Assembly: GCA_001797415.1 (NCBI GenBank)
Contig: MGPL01000048.1
Coordinates: forward strand, 1,551-6,727
Length of the DNA: 5,177 nt
Direction of reading: 5' to 3'
Source of the DNA: Deltaproteobacteria bacterium GWA2_55_10
Lineage (GTDB): Bacteria > Desulfobacterota > GWC2-55-46
Shown here: one piece after another, positions 1 through 5,177 of the stretch
Numbering within the stretch: the stretch's first letter is position 1
How the letters are laid out: every line of letters starts with the position of its first letter
Position numbers and translations under genes: made by a program
The notes under the pieces: generated by a model
What the model was told of the DNA's origin: nothing
The model's database searches: none
The model's input: only the letters and a program-made list of their open reading frames with translations

Positions 1-656
1 ACCGCGCTCGGCCCCCCCTGATACTCCATTGTGACTGGTATCTCTTTTATGCGCATATTGGACTTCTGAGCGAGATAGAGTATCTCGAGGTCGAAGCTGA
101 AGTCAGACGCCCTCTGGCGCGAAAAGACGTACTCTGCCGCGCTTTTCCTGAAGCCCTTGAAGCCGCTCTGGGTGTCGAGTATGCCTGAGATGAGCGTGAG
201 CCTCAGGAACAGATTGAAGGCGCGGGAGAGGATGTGCCTCCTGAATATGTAGCGCAGGTCTTCGCAGTGGAGCACGAATTTGGAATCCCTGTGCACCCTG
301 GAGCCTATGACTATGTCGTTGCCCTCCTCGAGGCCTTTTAAGAGATTGTCGACCTGCTCTATGGGATAGGCCAGGTCAGCGTCCGTAAAGACGATGTACT
401 CGCCATTTGCCGAGAGCATGCCCCTCTTCACCGAAAACCCCTTGCCCATGTTCCTTTCATTGGGCAGCAGGCGCACCCTCTCGTCTTTGACAGTCGCCAG
501 TTCTTTTAAGGTGTTGTCGGTCGAGCCGTCCTCGACAATTACCAACTCGCAGGGAAAGGGCTTTGAGTCCATGTACTTCAATACTGTCCCGATATTGGGC
601 AGGAGAAGAGGGCCTCCGTTATAGACGGGGATCACGATGGAGAGGAATGGCTTCAT
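1..656 (-). CDS. Family 2 glycosyltransferase, ALG5/polyprenyl-phosphate glucosyltransferase-like (3' end cut by window edge)
   Basis: The 218 visible codons read without a stop on the minus strand and run off the left edge. The protein opens with MKPFLSIVIPVYNGG, the first strand of a GT-A fold. VEDGSTDNT (about 41-49, D43) should bind the nucleotide, and FTDADLAYP (90-98, with D92 and D94) is the DXD-like metal/sugar-nucleotide site. GSR at 118-120, DTQSGFKGF (161-169) and DFSFDLEILYLAQK (185-198) follow the pattern of the dolichyl-phosphate glucose synthase (ALG5) branch of GT2. Such enzymes move a sugar from UDP- or GDP-sugar to a polyprenyl phosphate at the cytoplasmic face of the inner membrane, feeding glycan or lipid modification. 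The donor and acceptor cannot be read from the sequence. No membrane segment is visible in this part. The gene is divergent from the alr-mla operon, so there is no operon link. The start is uncertain: no clear Shine-Dalgarno precedes the ATG at 656, and the frame stays open upstream to an ATG at 803. I prefer 656 because the fold begins there and the upstream 49 codons lose the gene's strong G/C third-position bias. Confidence 0.88.
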   Translation of the reverse strand, partial: MKPFLSIVIPVYNGGPLLLPNIGTVLKYMDSKPFPCELVIVEDGSTDNTLKELATVKDERVRLLPNERNMGKGFSVKRGMLSANGEYIVFTDADLAYPIEQVDNLLKGLEEGNDIVIGSRVHRDSKFVLHCEDLRYIFRRHILSRAFNLFLRLTLISGILDTQSGFKGFRKSAAEYVFSRQRASDFSFDLEILYLAQKSNMRIKEIPVTMEYQGGPSA

Positions 657-772
657 GGGGCCTGAAGGGGGCTCAACCGGAGGAGGTGAAAGGGGTTCAC
701 GGTCATCCAAGCACAGGCCCTGGTCCTCGCAAATGGGTTTAAGGTAAAACTGCAGAATACCTTGAGTTTCAG

Positions 773-800
773 GATATAATGGAAGGCTTGAGCCTGTCAA
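773..800 (-). promoter_or_regulatory. Candidate sigma70-type promoter for the glycosyltransferase gene
   Basis: Read on the minus strand, a perfect TTGACA (-35) occupies 800-795. It is followed after a 16-base spacer by TATATC at 778-773, a 4-of-6 match to the -10 consensus that lacks the final T. Transcription would start near 766, about 110 bases before the ATG at 656. It would therefore exclude the alternative ATG at 803. The perfect -35 is the main support; the -10 and spacer are only fair, so this is a candidate. Confidence 0.35.
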
Positions 801-805
801 CATAC

Positions 806-855
806 TTTCTTTTTCTTACTTTCTTTTTTGAAAAAAAGAAGATAAGCAAAGAAAA
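806..855. repeat. AT-rich imperfect palindrome with pyrimidine/purine arms
   Basis: The dyad is centred on 830/831. Its core arms, 815-829 and 832-846, are both 15 bases and match as inverted repeats at 13 of 15 positions without a gap; one of the two mismatches would be a G-U wobble in RNA. Pairing continues outward with a few mismatches to 806 and 855. The left arm is almost pure pyrimidine (mostly T, broken only by A818) and the right arm almost pure purine. The stem is nearly all A-T, so it is not a canonical intrinsic terminator, and a terminator is not expected between divergent genes. It could be a regulator binding site, an UP-like or bent element, or simply low-complexity sequence. 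Confidence 0.6.
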
Positions 856-902
856 AACCATGTCCTCCATTAACGCTGATATCGGACAAGCAATAAAAAA
901 CT

Positions 903-931
903 TTGCAAGCCTGCCCTAAAAATGATATCAA
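903..931 (+). promoter_or_regulatory. Candidate promoter of the alr-mlaEFD operon
   Basis: TTGCAA at 903-908 (4 of 6 to the -35 consensus) is followed after 17 bases by TATCAA at 926-931 (4 of 6 to the -10 consensus). A TG one base upstream, at 923-924, gives an extended -10. Transcription would start near 938, leaving a leader of about 35 bases before the TTG start of alr. The spacing and location are good but each hexamer is only partly matched. Confidence 0.4.
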
Positions 932-961
932 GTACCTGTTAAATTTACTTTTTTCTCTTTC

Positions 962-968
962 GGGAGAG
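962..968 (+). promoter_or_regulatory. Ribosome binding site for alr (supports the TTG start)
   Basis: GGGAGAG lies 4 bases before the TTG at 973 (GGGAG lies 6 bases before it). No in-frame ATG or GTG occurs just upstream, and the conserved racemase N-terminus begins a few residues later, so this site decides in favour of the TTG start. Confidence 0.6.
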
Positions 969-972
969 CCAT

Positions 973-2091
973 TTGGAAAAAAGGCCGACCTCCGCGACGA
1001 TTGACCTGGGGGCGCTTAAAACTAATTACTTCCAGTTGAGGGATAGGGTCCGCGGGGGTGCCGGAGTACTGGCCGTTGTAAAGGCCAATGCCTACGGCCA
1101 CGGTGACGTGGAGGTGGCCAGGGTCCTCGAGGGGCTTGGCTGCGAGTTCCTGGGGGTCGCAATCCCCGAGGAAGGCGCGAGACTCCGCGAGGCCGGCATA
1201 AAAAAACCCATAATCGTCCTCGGCGGGCTATTCCCCAACCAGGCCGGGGATATAATCGACCTCGGCCTCACGCCGGTCGTCTTCGACGCGTCTACAGCAA
1301 GCATTCTGAATTCAGCCGCGAATGAGCGCGGGACTGTCCAGGAAATCCATGTCAAGATCGACACGGGCATGGGCAGATTGGGCCTGCGCCCGGAAGAGGT
1401 CGGGCCTTTCTTCTCAAGGCTCAAGGGGCTCGAAAATCTAAGGCTCGGCGCTCTTCACTCCCACTTCGCCGAATCAGAGCGCGAGGAGAAAAGGTTCTCG
1501 GAAGAGCAGATGACCGGCTTCGAGTCATCTGTCGCTCTCATAAGGCAGATGGGCTTTGACCCGAAATATGTGGGAATTTCCAACAGCGCGGCTATAATAG
1601 AGCATCTCGACGGAGCGCGCTTCAACCTGGTGAGGCCCGGTATAATGCTCTACGGGTCTTATCCCGATGGGCGCCTCAGGGGAAAGATCGATCTGAAGCC
1701 TGTTTTAGAGCTCAAGACGCGCATACTCCATCTAAAGAGCATTCCGCCGGGCGGGAGCGTAAGCTATGGCAGGAGGTTTGTCGCCAAAAGACAGAGCATG
1801 ATAGCGACCCTGCCAATAGGATACGCCGACGGATTGCCGCGCTCGCTCGGCAACATCGGAGAGGTGCTTGTGCGCGGCAGGAGGGCGCCGATCGCCGGGA
1901 CCGTCTGCATGGACCTCATCATGGCGGACGTTACGGATATACCCGGCGTGCAAAATGGCGATGAAGCCGTTATAATTGGCTCGCAAGGCAGCGAGGCCAT
2001 AACAGCCGAAGAGGTGGCCGCGAAGGCGGGCACCATAAGCTACGAGATATTCTGCCGCATTTCACAGAGGGTCCAGAGGATATATGTCTGA
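973..2091 (+). CDS. alr: Alanine racemase, PLP-dependent
   Basis: This enzyme interconverts L- and D-alanine in the cytoplasm, supplying D-Ala for the peptidoglycan stem peptide. The 372 residues match the family's usual length (about 360-390). The N-terminal TIM barrel carries AVVKANAYGHG (34-44), where K37 is the expected PLP Schiff-base lysine. VKIDTGMGRLG (127-137) holds K128, which matches the lysine carbamylated in the Geobacillus enzyme, and R135. HSHFAESE is at 162-169, and RPGIMLYG (221-228) contains the arginine that contacts the PLP ring nitrogen. The C-terminal beta domain contains SVSYGRRF with Y265, the second catalytic base, then PIGYADGLPR (281-290), CMD at 312-314 and SYEIFCRI (356-363). 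All key residues are present. The start is TTG; from it the family motif RPTxxxIDLGAL begins at residue 4. The gene is first in the operon, and its stop overlaps the start of mlaE by 8 bases, implying translational coupling. Whether a second racemase exists elsewhere cannot be seen. Confidence 0.97.
   Translation: MEKRPTSATIDLGALKTNYFQLRDRVRGGAGVLAVVKANAYGHGDVEVARVLEGLGCEFLGVAIPEEGARLREAGIKKPIIVLGGLFPNQAGDIIDLGLTPVVFDASTASILNSAANERGTVQEIHVKIDTGMGRLGLRPEEVGPFFSRLKGLENLRLGALHSHFAESEREEKRFSEEQMTGFESSVALIRQMGFDPKYVGISNSAAIIEHLDGARFNLVRPGIMLYGSYPDGRLRGKIDLKPVLELKTRILHLKSIPPGGSVSYGRRFVAKRQSMIATLPIGYADGLPRSLGNIGEVLVRGRRAPIAGTVCMDLIMADVTDIPGVQNGDEAVIIGSQGSEAITAEEVAAKAGTISYEIFCRISQRVQRIYV
2075..2080 (+). 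promoter_or_regulatory. Ribosome binding site for mlaE, inside the 3' end of alr
   Basis: AGAGGA lies 3 bases upstream of the ATG at 2084, within the last codons of alr. The ATG and the alr TGA share the 8 bases 2084-2091. This suits re-initiation by ribosomes finishing alr. Confidence 0.5.
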
Positions 2092-2875
2092 GCCGGGCTC
2101 ATTTATAAGGGCGTACCTTGAGAACGTCGGGCGGTCGGCCCAGAAGTTCGTGGACTCCGCGGGGCTCATGACGATGATGCTCGTGCAGGCGGCCGTGAAC
2201 GTCTTCACGCCCCCCATCAAGTTCCGGAACATCTTCAAACAGATGGAGTTCGTCGGCGTCCAGAGCCTTTTCGTGGTTGTGCTCACCGGCTCGTTCACCG
2301 GGATGGTGCTCGCGCTGCAGAGCTTCAACGCGCTTAAGAGGTTCGGGGCTGAAAGCCTCGTCGGGCCGACGGTCGCCTTGAGCATGGCGCGCGAGCTCGG
2401 CCCGGTCTTAACGGGCCTTATGGTAACGGGCAGGGCCGGAAGCGCCATGGCCACAGAGCTTGGCACCATGCGGGTCACGGAGCAGATAGACGCCCTCGTC
2501 ACAATGGCCGTGAACCCCGTAAAGTACCTTGTCGTACCAAGGATAATCGCGGGCGTGCTCATGTTCCCGCTCCTTACCGTTATTACTGACTTCGTGGGCG
2601 TCATCGGCGGATATATAGTCGGCGTCCAGCTCCTGGGGATTAACCCGGGCGTGTACGTGGGCCGCACAATAGACTTCGTGCAGGTGGGCGACATATTCGC
2701 GGGCCTCTACAAGTCAACGGTCTTCGGCCTTATTACTACGCTCGTAGCCAACTACAACGGCTTTTATACCTCCGGCGGCGCAGAGGGCGTGGGCAGGGCA
2801 GCTACGGCCTCTGTCGTCACCGGGAGCGTCCTCATACTCGTCTCCGACTACATTATGTCGTCTTTCATGGTCTGA
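2084..2875 (+). CDS. mlaE: Mla-type phospholipid ABC transporter permease (MlaE/YrbE family)
   Basis: This is the inner-membrane permease of a phospholipid transporter; two copies pair with two MlaF ATPases and receive a ring of MCE proteins on the periplasmic side. The 263 residues match the usual length (E. coli MlaE has 260). An amphipathic N-terminal part (about 1-55) is followed by hydrophobic segments near 58-80, 149-178, 204-222 and 241-258. Family hallmarks are GVQSLFVVVLTGSFTGMVLALQ-type sequence at 58-79, ARELGPVLTGLM (102-113), GRAGSAMATELGTMRVTEQ (116-134) leading into the EQIDAL signature at 133-138, the NPVKYLVVPRI stretch (144-154), and GGAEGVGRAAT near the C-terminus (231-241). 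The EQIDAL region is the cytoplasmic coupling element that meets MlaF. The gene starts inside the end of alr and is followed after 24 bases by mlaF. The family also includes plant TGD1 and mycobacterial YrbE; the neighbouring MCE gene supports lipid transport. The exact substrate and direction of transport are not shown by the sequence. Confidence 0.95.
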   Translation: MSEPGSFIRAYLENVGRSAQKFVDSAGLMTMMLVQAAVNVFTPPIKFRNIFKQMEFVGVQSLFVVVLTGSFTGMVLALQSFNALKRFGAESLVGPTVALSMARELGPVLTGLMVTGRAGSAMATELGTMRVTEQIDALVTMAVNPVKYLVVPRIIAGVLMFPLLTVITDFVGVIGGYIVGVQLLGINPGVYVGRTIDFVQVGDIFAGLYKSTVFGLITTLVANYNGFYTSGGAEGVGRAATASVVTGSVLILVSDYIMSSFMV

Positions 2876-2899
2876 CGGCTTGATACACTGCGGCGGATT

Positions 2900-3646
2900 A
2901 TGATAAAGATTACAGGTTTAAAAAAGTACTTCGGCGCCAAGCGGGTCCTCGACGGCGTGAACCTGGAAATAGAGCGGGGCAAGATAACCGTCATTATCGG
3001 GCGAAGCGGCGAGGGCAAAAGCGTACTCATAAAGCACATCATCGGCCTCCTCCGTCCCGACGAGGGCCAGATATTCCTCGAAGGGCAGGAGATAACGGCC
3101 ATGAAGGAGAAGGAGTTCAACGAGGTAAGGAAGCGCTTCGGCATGCTCTTCCAGGGCGCCGCCCTATTCGACTCGATGACCGTCGGGCAGAACGTGGGTT
3201 TTCCGTTAAAGGAACACACGGATCTGAGCGATGAAGATGTAATGAAGGTCGTGGGCGAGAAGCTCCGGAGGGTCGGCCTCACCGGTGTCGAGAACCTCAT
3301 GCCCGCGGAGCTCTCGGGCGGCATGAAAAAGAGGGTGGGGCTCGCGAGGGCCATAGTCATGGACCCCGAGATAGTCCTCTTCGACGAGCCCACGACAGGC
3401 CTCGACCCGATAATGAGCGATTCCATCGCGGATCTCGTTCTGGATACTCAAAGGAGCCTCAAGACCACTTACATACTCATCACCCACGACATCCCCTTCA
3501 CCTACAAGATAGCTGACAAGATCGCCATGCTCCACGAAGGCAGGATAGTGCAGGAGGGGACCGTGGATGAGATGAAGAAGAACCCTGACCCCATAATAAG
3601 GCAGTTCCTCGAGGGCAGGGCTGAAGGGCCTATAAAGGTCTATTGA
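2900..3646 (+). CDS. mlaF: Mla-type phospholipid ABC transporter ATP-binding protein
   Basis: This is the cytoplasmic ATPase that powers the MlaE permease. The 248 residues contain every ABC motif in order: Walker A GRSGEGKS (34-41, K40), Q-loop in GMLFQGAALFDSMTVGQNV (Q85), signature LSGGMKKRVGLARA (138-151), Walker B IVLFDEPTTGLDP (158-170, catalytic E163) and H-loop ITHD (H196). LFQGAALFDSMTVGQNV, the methionine-lysine form of the signature (LSGGMKKR) and the ending QFLEGRAEGPIKVY are typical of the Mla/MCE-linked subgroup rather than of general amino-acid or metal importers. It is slightly shorter than E. coli MlaF (269), whose extra C-terminal part contacts MlaB; no mlaB-like STAS gene is visible here. 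The ATG is preceded by a weak GGCGGA at 2892-2897 that is very close to the start, so translation may depend on the upstream gene. Spacing is 24 bases from mlaE and 28 bases to the next gene, consistent with one transcript. Confidence 0.95.
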   Translation: MIKITGLKKYFGAKRVLDGVNLEIERGKITVIIGRSGEGKSVLIKHIIGLLRPDEGQIFLEGQEITAMKEKEFNEVRKRFGMLFQGAALFDSMTVGQNVGFPLKEHTDLSDEDVMKVVGEKLRRVGLTGVENLMPAELSGGMKKRVGLARAIVMDPEIVLFDEPTTGLDPIMSDSIADLVLDTQRSLKTTYILITHDIPFTYKIADKIAMLHEGRIVQEGTVDEMKKNPDPIIRQFLEGRAEGPIKVY

Positions 3647-3674
3647 GTAAAATAATCCAAAGGCGAACCATTGC

Positions 3675-5177
3675 ATGGCAGTGCCGAAATTAAGTTCTGA
3701 AGCCAAGGTCGGGCTCTTTGTGCTCCTGGGCATAATAATCCTGGCCTACATGTCGCTCCGCCTCGGCGGCATCCAGCTGGGCAGGGCCGAAGGCTACACC
3801 CTTTTCGTAGACTTCGATTCAGCCGCTGGGCTCGACCCCAACGCGCCCGTCAGGGTCGCCGGCGTCGAGGTCGGCAGGGTGAAGAAGATCGCCCTCAAGG
3901 ACGACAAGGCGCATCTCGAGCTCCAGATACAGCCCGATGTCAAGATAGGCAAGGACTTCACGGCCGTGCTTACGACCAAGGGCCTCCTCGGAGAGAAGTA
4001 CCTGGAGCTTACGCCGGGACAGCCCGGCGCGCCACCGCTTAAAGAGGGAGAGTACATTACCCGCACCAGGTCCTACGCGGACATGGACAGGCTCATCACG
4101 CTCCTCACCGACGTATCGGGCGACATAAAGGAGATAACCGAATCGCTCAGCAATGTCCTTGGCGGGGACGAGGGCGAGCAGACCGTAAGCAACATAGTCC
4201 ACAACATCGAAGAGCTGACCTTCCGCCTCAACAGGATTGTGGCGAAGAACGACGACCAGTTCGAGAGCATAATGCGGAACCTCGAATCGTTCACGACCCT
4301 TCTTCGCGAGGAGGGCCCCGGCATAACAACCGAGCTCAGGGCGACCATAAAGAACTTGAACGAGTCGCTCGTGAAGACCTCGGACAACCTGAACGGCATG
4401 ATCACCGAGAACCGCGGCAACTTGAAGGAAGGCATCGAGAACCTCAAGGCCGCCTCATTGAGCCTGCAGCAGGCCATGGACACCATCAACAGGGTGACCG
4501 GCGACGTCGGGCCGGATGTAAGCTCCGCCATGTCATCGGTCAAGAACATCACCAGGAAGATAGACCAGGGCGAAGGCACGCTCGGAGCGCTCGTGAACGA
4601 CAAGAGCCTGCACGAGAACATAAACAAGACCGTTACCGGCATAAACAACTACATAGAGAGGGCAGAGAGCTTCCATACCTTTATCGGGTACAGGGGCGAG
4701 TACCTCTTTGACGTCCGCGATACCAAGAGCTACCTTACGCTCCGCATCCAGCCCAAGAGCGACAAGTACTACCTCCTGGAGATCATCGACGACCCGCGGG
4801 GCAAGAAGACCGAGGAGACGAGGGAGATAACCACCGGCGGCGTCACGTCCACCACCACGGAGATAAAGACCACCGAGCAGATAAAGTTCTCTGCCCAGAT
4901 AGCCAAGCGCTTCAACAACCTGGTCGTACGGGGCGGCATTATCGAATCGACCGGCGGCGCCGGCATAGACTACTACATGTACGGCGACAGGCTCAAATTC
5001 ACGCTCGAGGCCTTTGACTTCGGACAGAAGGGCAACCCGCACATGAAGGCCGCGGGAACCGTCTACTTCAACAAGTTCTTTTTCCTTACGGCCGGATACG
5101 ACGACTTCATGAGCAAGGTCGGGCTCCAGTCCGCTTATATGGGCCTTGGACTGCAGTTCATGGACGAGGATTTGAAG
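3675..5177 (+). CDS. mlaD: Long MCE-domain lipid-transport protein (MlaD-like) with helical and C-terminal beta-rich domains; 3' end cut by window edge
   Basis: This is the periplasmic lipid-handling partner of MlaE-MlaF. Translated from the ATG at 3675, the frame stays open for 501 codons to the right edge; E. coli MlaD has 183 residues. Visible parts in order: a short basic N-terminus and one membrane anchor (about 12-28, VGLFVLLGIIILAYMSL); a single MCE domain (about 39-115) with VRVAGVEVGRV (59-69) and GLLGEKYLELTPG (103-115); a helical, coiled-coil-like stretch rich in N, E, K and L (about 135-330) that ends in the MCE-associated motif KIDQGEGTLGALVND (295-309); and a beta-rich domain (about 338-501) with alternating aromatic/polar strands. 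The last contains RGGIIESTGGAGIDYY (419-434) and GLGLQFMDEDLK (490-501). The ending resembles the C-terminus of long MCE proteins, so probably only a few residues are missing. The family forms hexameric rings with a hydrophobic lipid channel; here the helices could extend it as a tube. An AGGCGA at 3661-3666 may be the ribosome site. The gene symbol is by family and context; it is not a one-to-one match to short MlaD. Confidence 0.9.
   Translation, partial: MAVPKLSSEAKVGLFVLLGIIILAYMSLRLGGIQLGRAEGYTLFVDFDSAAGLDPNAPVRVAGVEVGRVKKIALKDDKAHLELQIQPDVKIGKDFTAVLTTKGLLGEKYLELTPGQPGAPPLKEGEYITRTRSYADMDRLITLLTDVSGDIKEITESLSNVLGGDEGEQTVSNIVHNIEELTFRLNRIVAKNDDQFESIMRNLESFTTLLREEGPGITTELRATIKNLNESLVKTSDNLNGMITENRGNLKEGIENLKAASLSLQQAMDTINRVTGDVGPDVSSAMSSVKNITRKIDQGEGTLGALVNDKSLHENINKTVTGINNYIERAESFHTFIGYRGEYLFDVRDTKSYLTLRIQPKSDKYYLLEIIDDPRGKKTEETREITTGGVTSTTTEIKTTEQIKFSAQIAKRFNNLVVRGGIIESTGGAGIDYYMYGDRLKFTLEAFDFGQKGNPHMKAAGTVYFNKFFFLTAGYDDFMSKVGLQSAYMGLGLQFMDEDLK

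Larger units (their letters stand above)
657..972. other. Divergent intergenic region (316 bases) between the glycosyltransferase and alr
   Basis: This region separates two outward-facing transcription units. It holds a candidate promoter for the left gene (773-800, minus), a long AT-rich imperfect palindrome (806-855) and a candidate promoter for the operon (903-931, plus). Its middle part (about 800-960) is much more AT-rich than the flanking genes. From 657 to 803 the minus strand is open in frame with the glycosyltransferase, so that part could be an N-terminal extension, although its codon use argues against it. A 19-residue ATG-to-TAA ORF at 860-919 (plus) has no convincing ribosome site. 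I see no tRNA, riboswitch or GC-rich terminator stem. Confidence 0.7.

Noticed and set aside
394..624. 76-codon plus-strand open frame opposite the glycosyltransferase
   Set aside because: It is antisense to a well-supported GT2 gene and has no family motif.
681..689. AGGAGGTGA, a perfect Shine-Dalgarno-like string on the plus strand
   Set aside because: No start codon follows at useful spacing and no open frame of any length begins there; it is probably chance.
806..855. The AT-rich palindrome as an intrinsic terminator
   Set aside because: The stem is almost all A-T with a two-base loop, and it lies between two divergent genes where no transcript should end.
860..919. Possible 19-residue leader peptide (ATG at 860, TAA at 917-919)
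   Set aside because: There is no Shine-Dalgarno, no run of regulatory codons and no attenuator-like stem after it, and it lies upstream of the best candidate operon promoter.
1092..2036. Minus-strand open frames opposite alr
   Set aside because: They are antisense to a complete alanine racemase with all active-site residues, and have no domain features.
2062..2694. 210-codon open frame on the minus strand opposite mlaE
   Set aside because: It lies entirely antisense to a clear MlaE gene, has low-complexity T/S/P/R-rich composition and no family motif. Strong third-position G/C bias readily opens such antisense frames.
2848..3733. Minus-strand open frames opposite mlaF (2848-3426 and 3206-3733)
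   Set aside because: They are shadows of the intact ABC ATPase gene, which shows every catalytic motif; the antisense products have no recognisable domain.
3794..5042. Several minus-strand open frames opposite the MCE gene
   Set aside because: They mutually overlap in different frames, lack ribosome sites or motifs, and lie opposite a clearly coding MCE protein.
5140..5177. True C-terminus of the MCE protein at the window edge
   Set aside because: The final bases are a lysine codon in frame with no stop, so the gene must continue; the window simply ends there.

Overview
The window looks like chromosomal DNA from a GC-rich (roughly 55-60% by eye) Gram-negative (diderm) bacterium. The genes favour AGG for arginine, ATA for isoleucine and C or G in third codon positions. 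That codon style and the long MlaD-type protein are what I would expect from Desulfobacterota ('Deltaproteobacteria') or a neighbouring phylum such as Nitrospirota. This placement is an inference from style, not a phylogenetic result. The presence of an Mla/MCE lipid-transport operon firmly implies an outer membrane.

Layout. Positions 1-656 on the minus strand hold the N-terminal part of a family 2 glycosyltransferase resembling dolichyl/polyprenyl-phosphate glucosyltransferase (ALG5/DPG-synthase-like); its 3' end lies beyond the left edge. Positions 657-972 are a divergent intergenic region with a candidate promoter for each side and a conspicuous AT-rich, roughly 50-bp imperfect palindrome. 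From 973 to the right edge, four genes run on the plus strand as one apparent operon: alanine racemase (alr, TTG start), the Mla ABC permease (mlaE, overlapping alr by 8 bases), the Mla ATPase (mlaF, 24-base gap) and an MCE-domain substrate-binding protein (mlaD-like, 28-base gap), still open at the right edge after 501 codons.

How the genes work together. MlaE and MlaF form the inner-membrane ABC core that moves phospholipids between the membranes, and the MCE protein docks on MlaE as a periplasmic ring. This MCE protein is far longer than E. coli MlaD. It has an N-terminal membrane anchor, one MCE domain, about 200 residues of helical/coiled-coil sequence, and a C-terminal beta-rich domain of about 165 residues. 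That architecture suggests a needle-like conduit that could cross the periplasm and touch the outer membrane without a separate MlaC shuttle. Alr supplies D-alanine for peptidoglycan, so the operon links wall-precursor supply and outer-membrane lipid transport. All genes look intact apart from the two cut by the window edges. I see no mobile element, CRISPR array, tRNA or rRNA. The most interesting element is the extended MCE protein.
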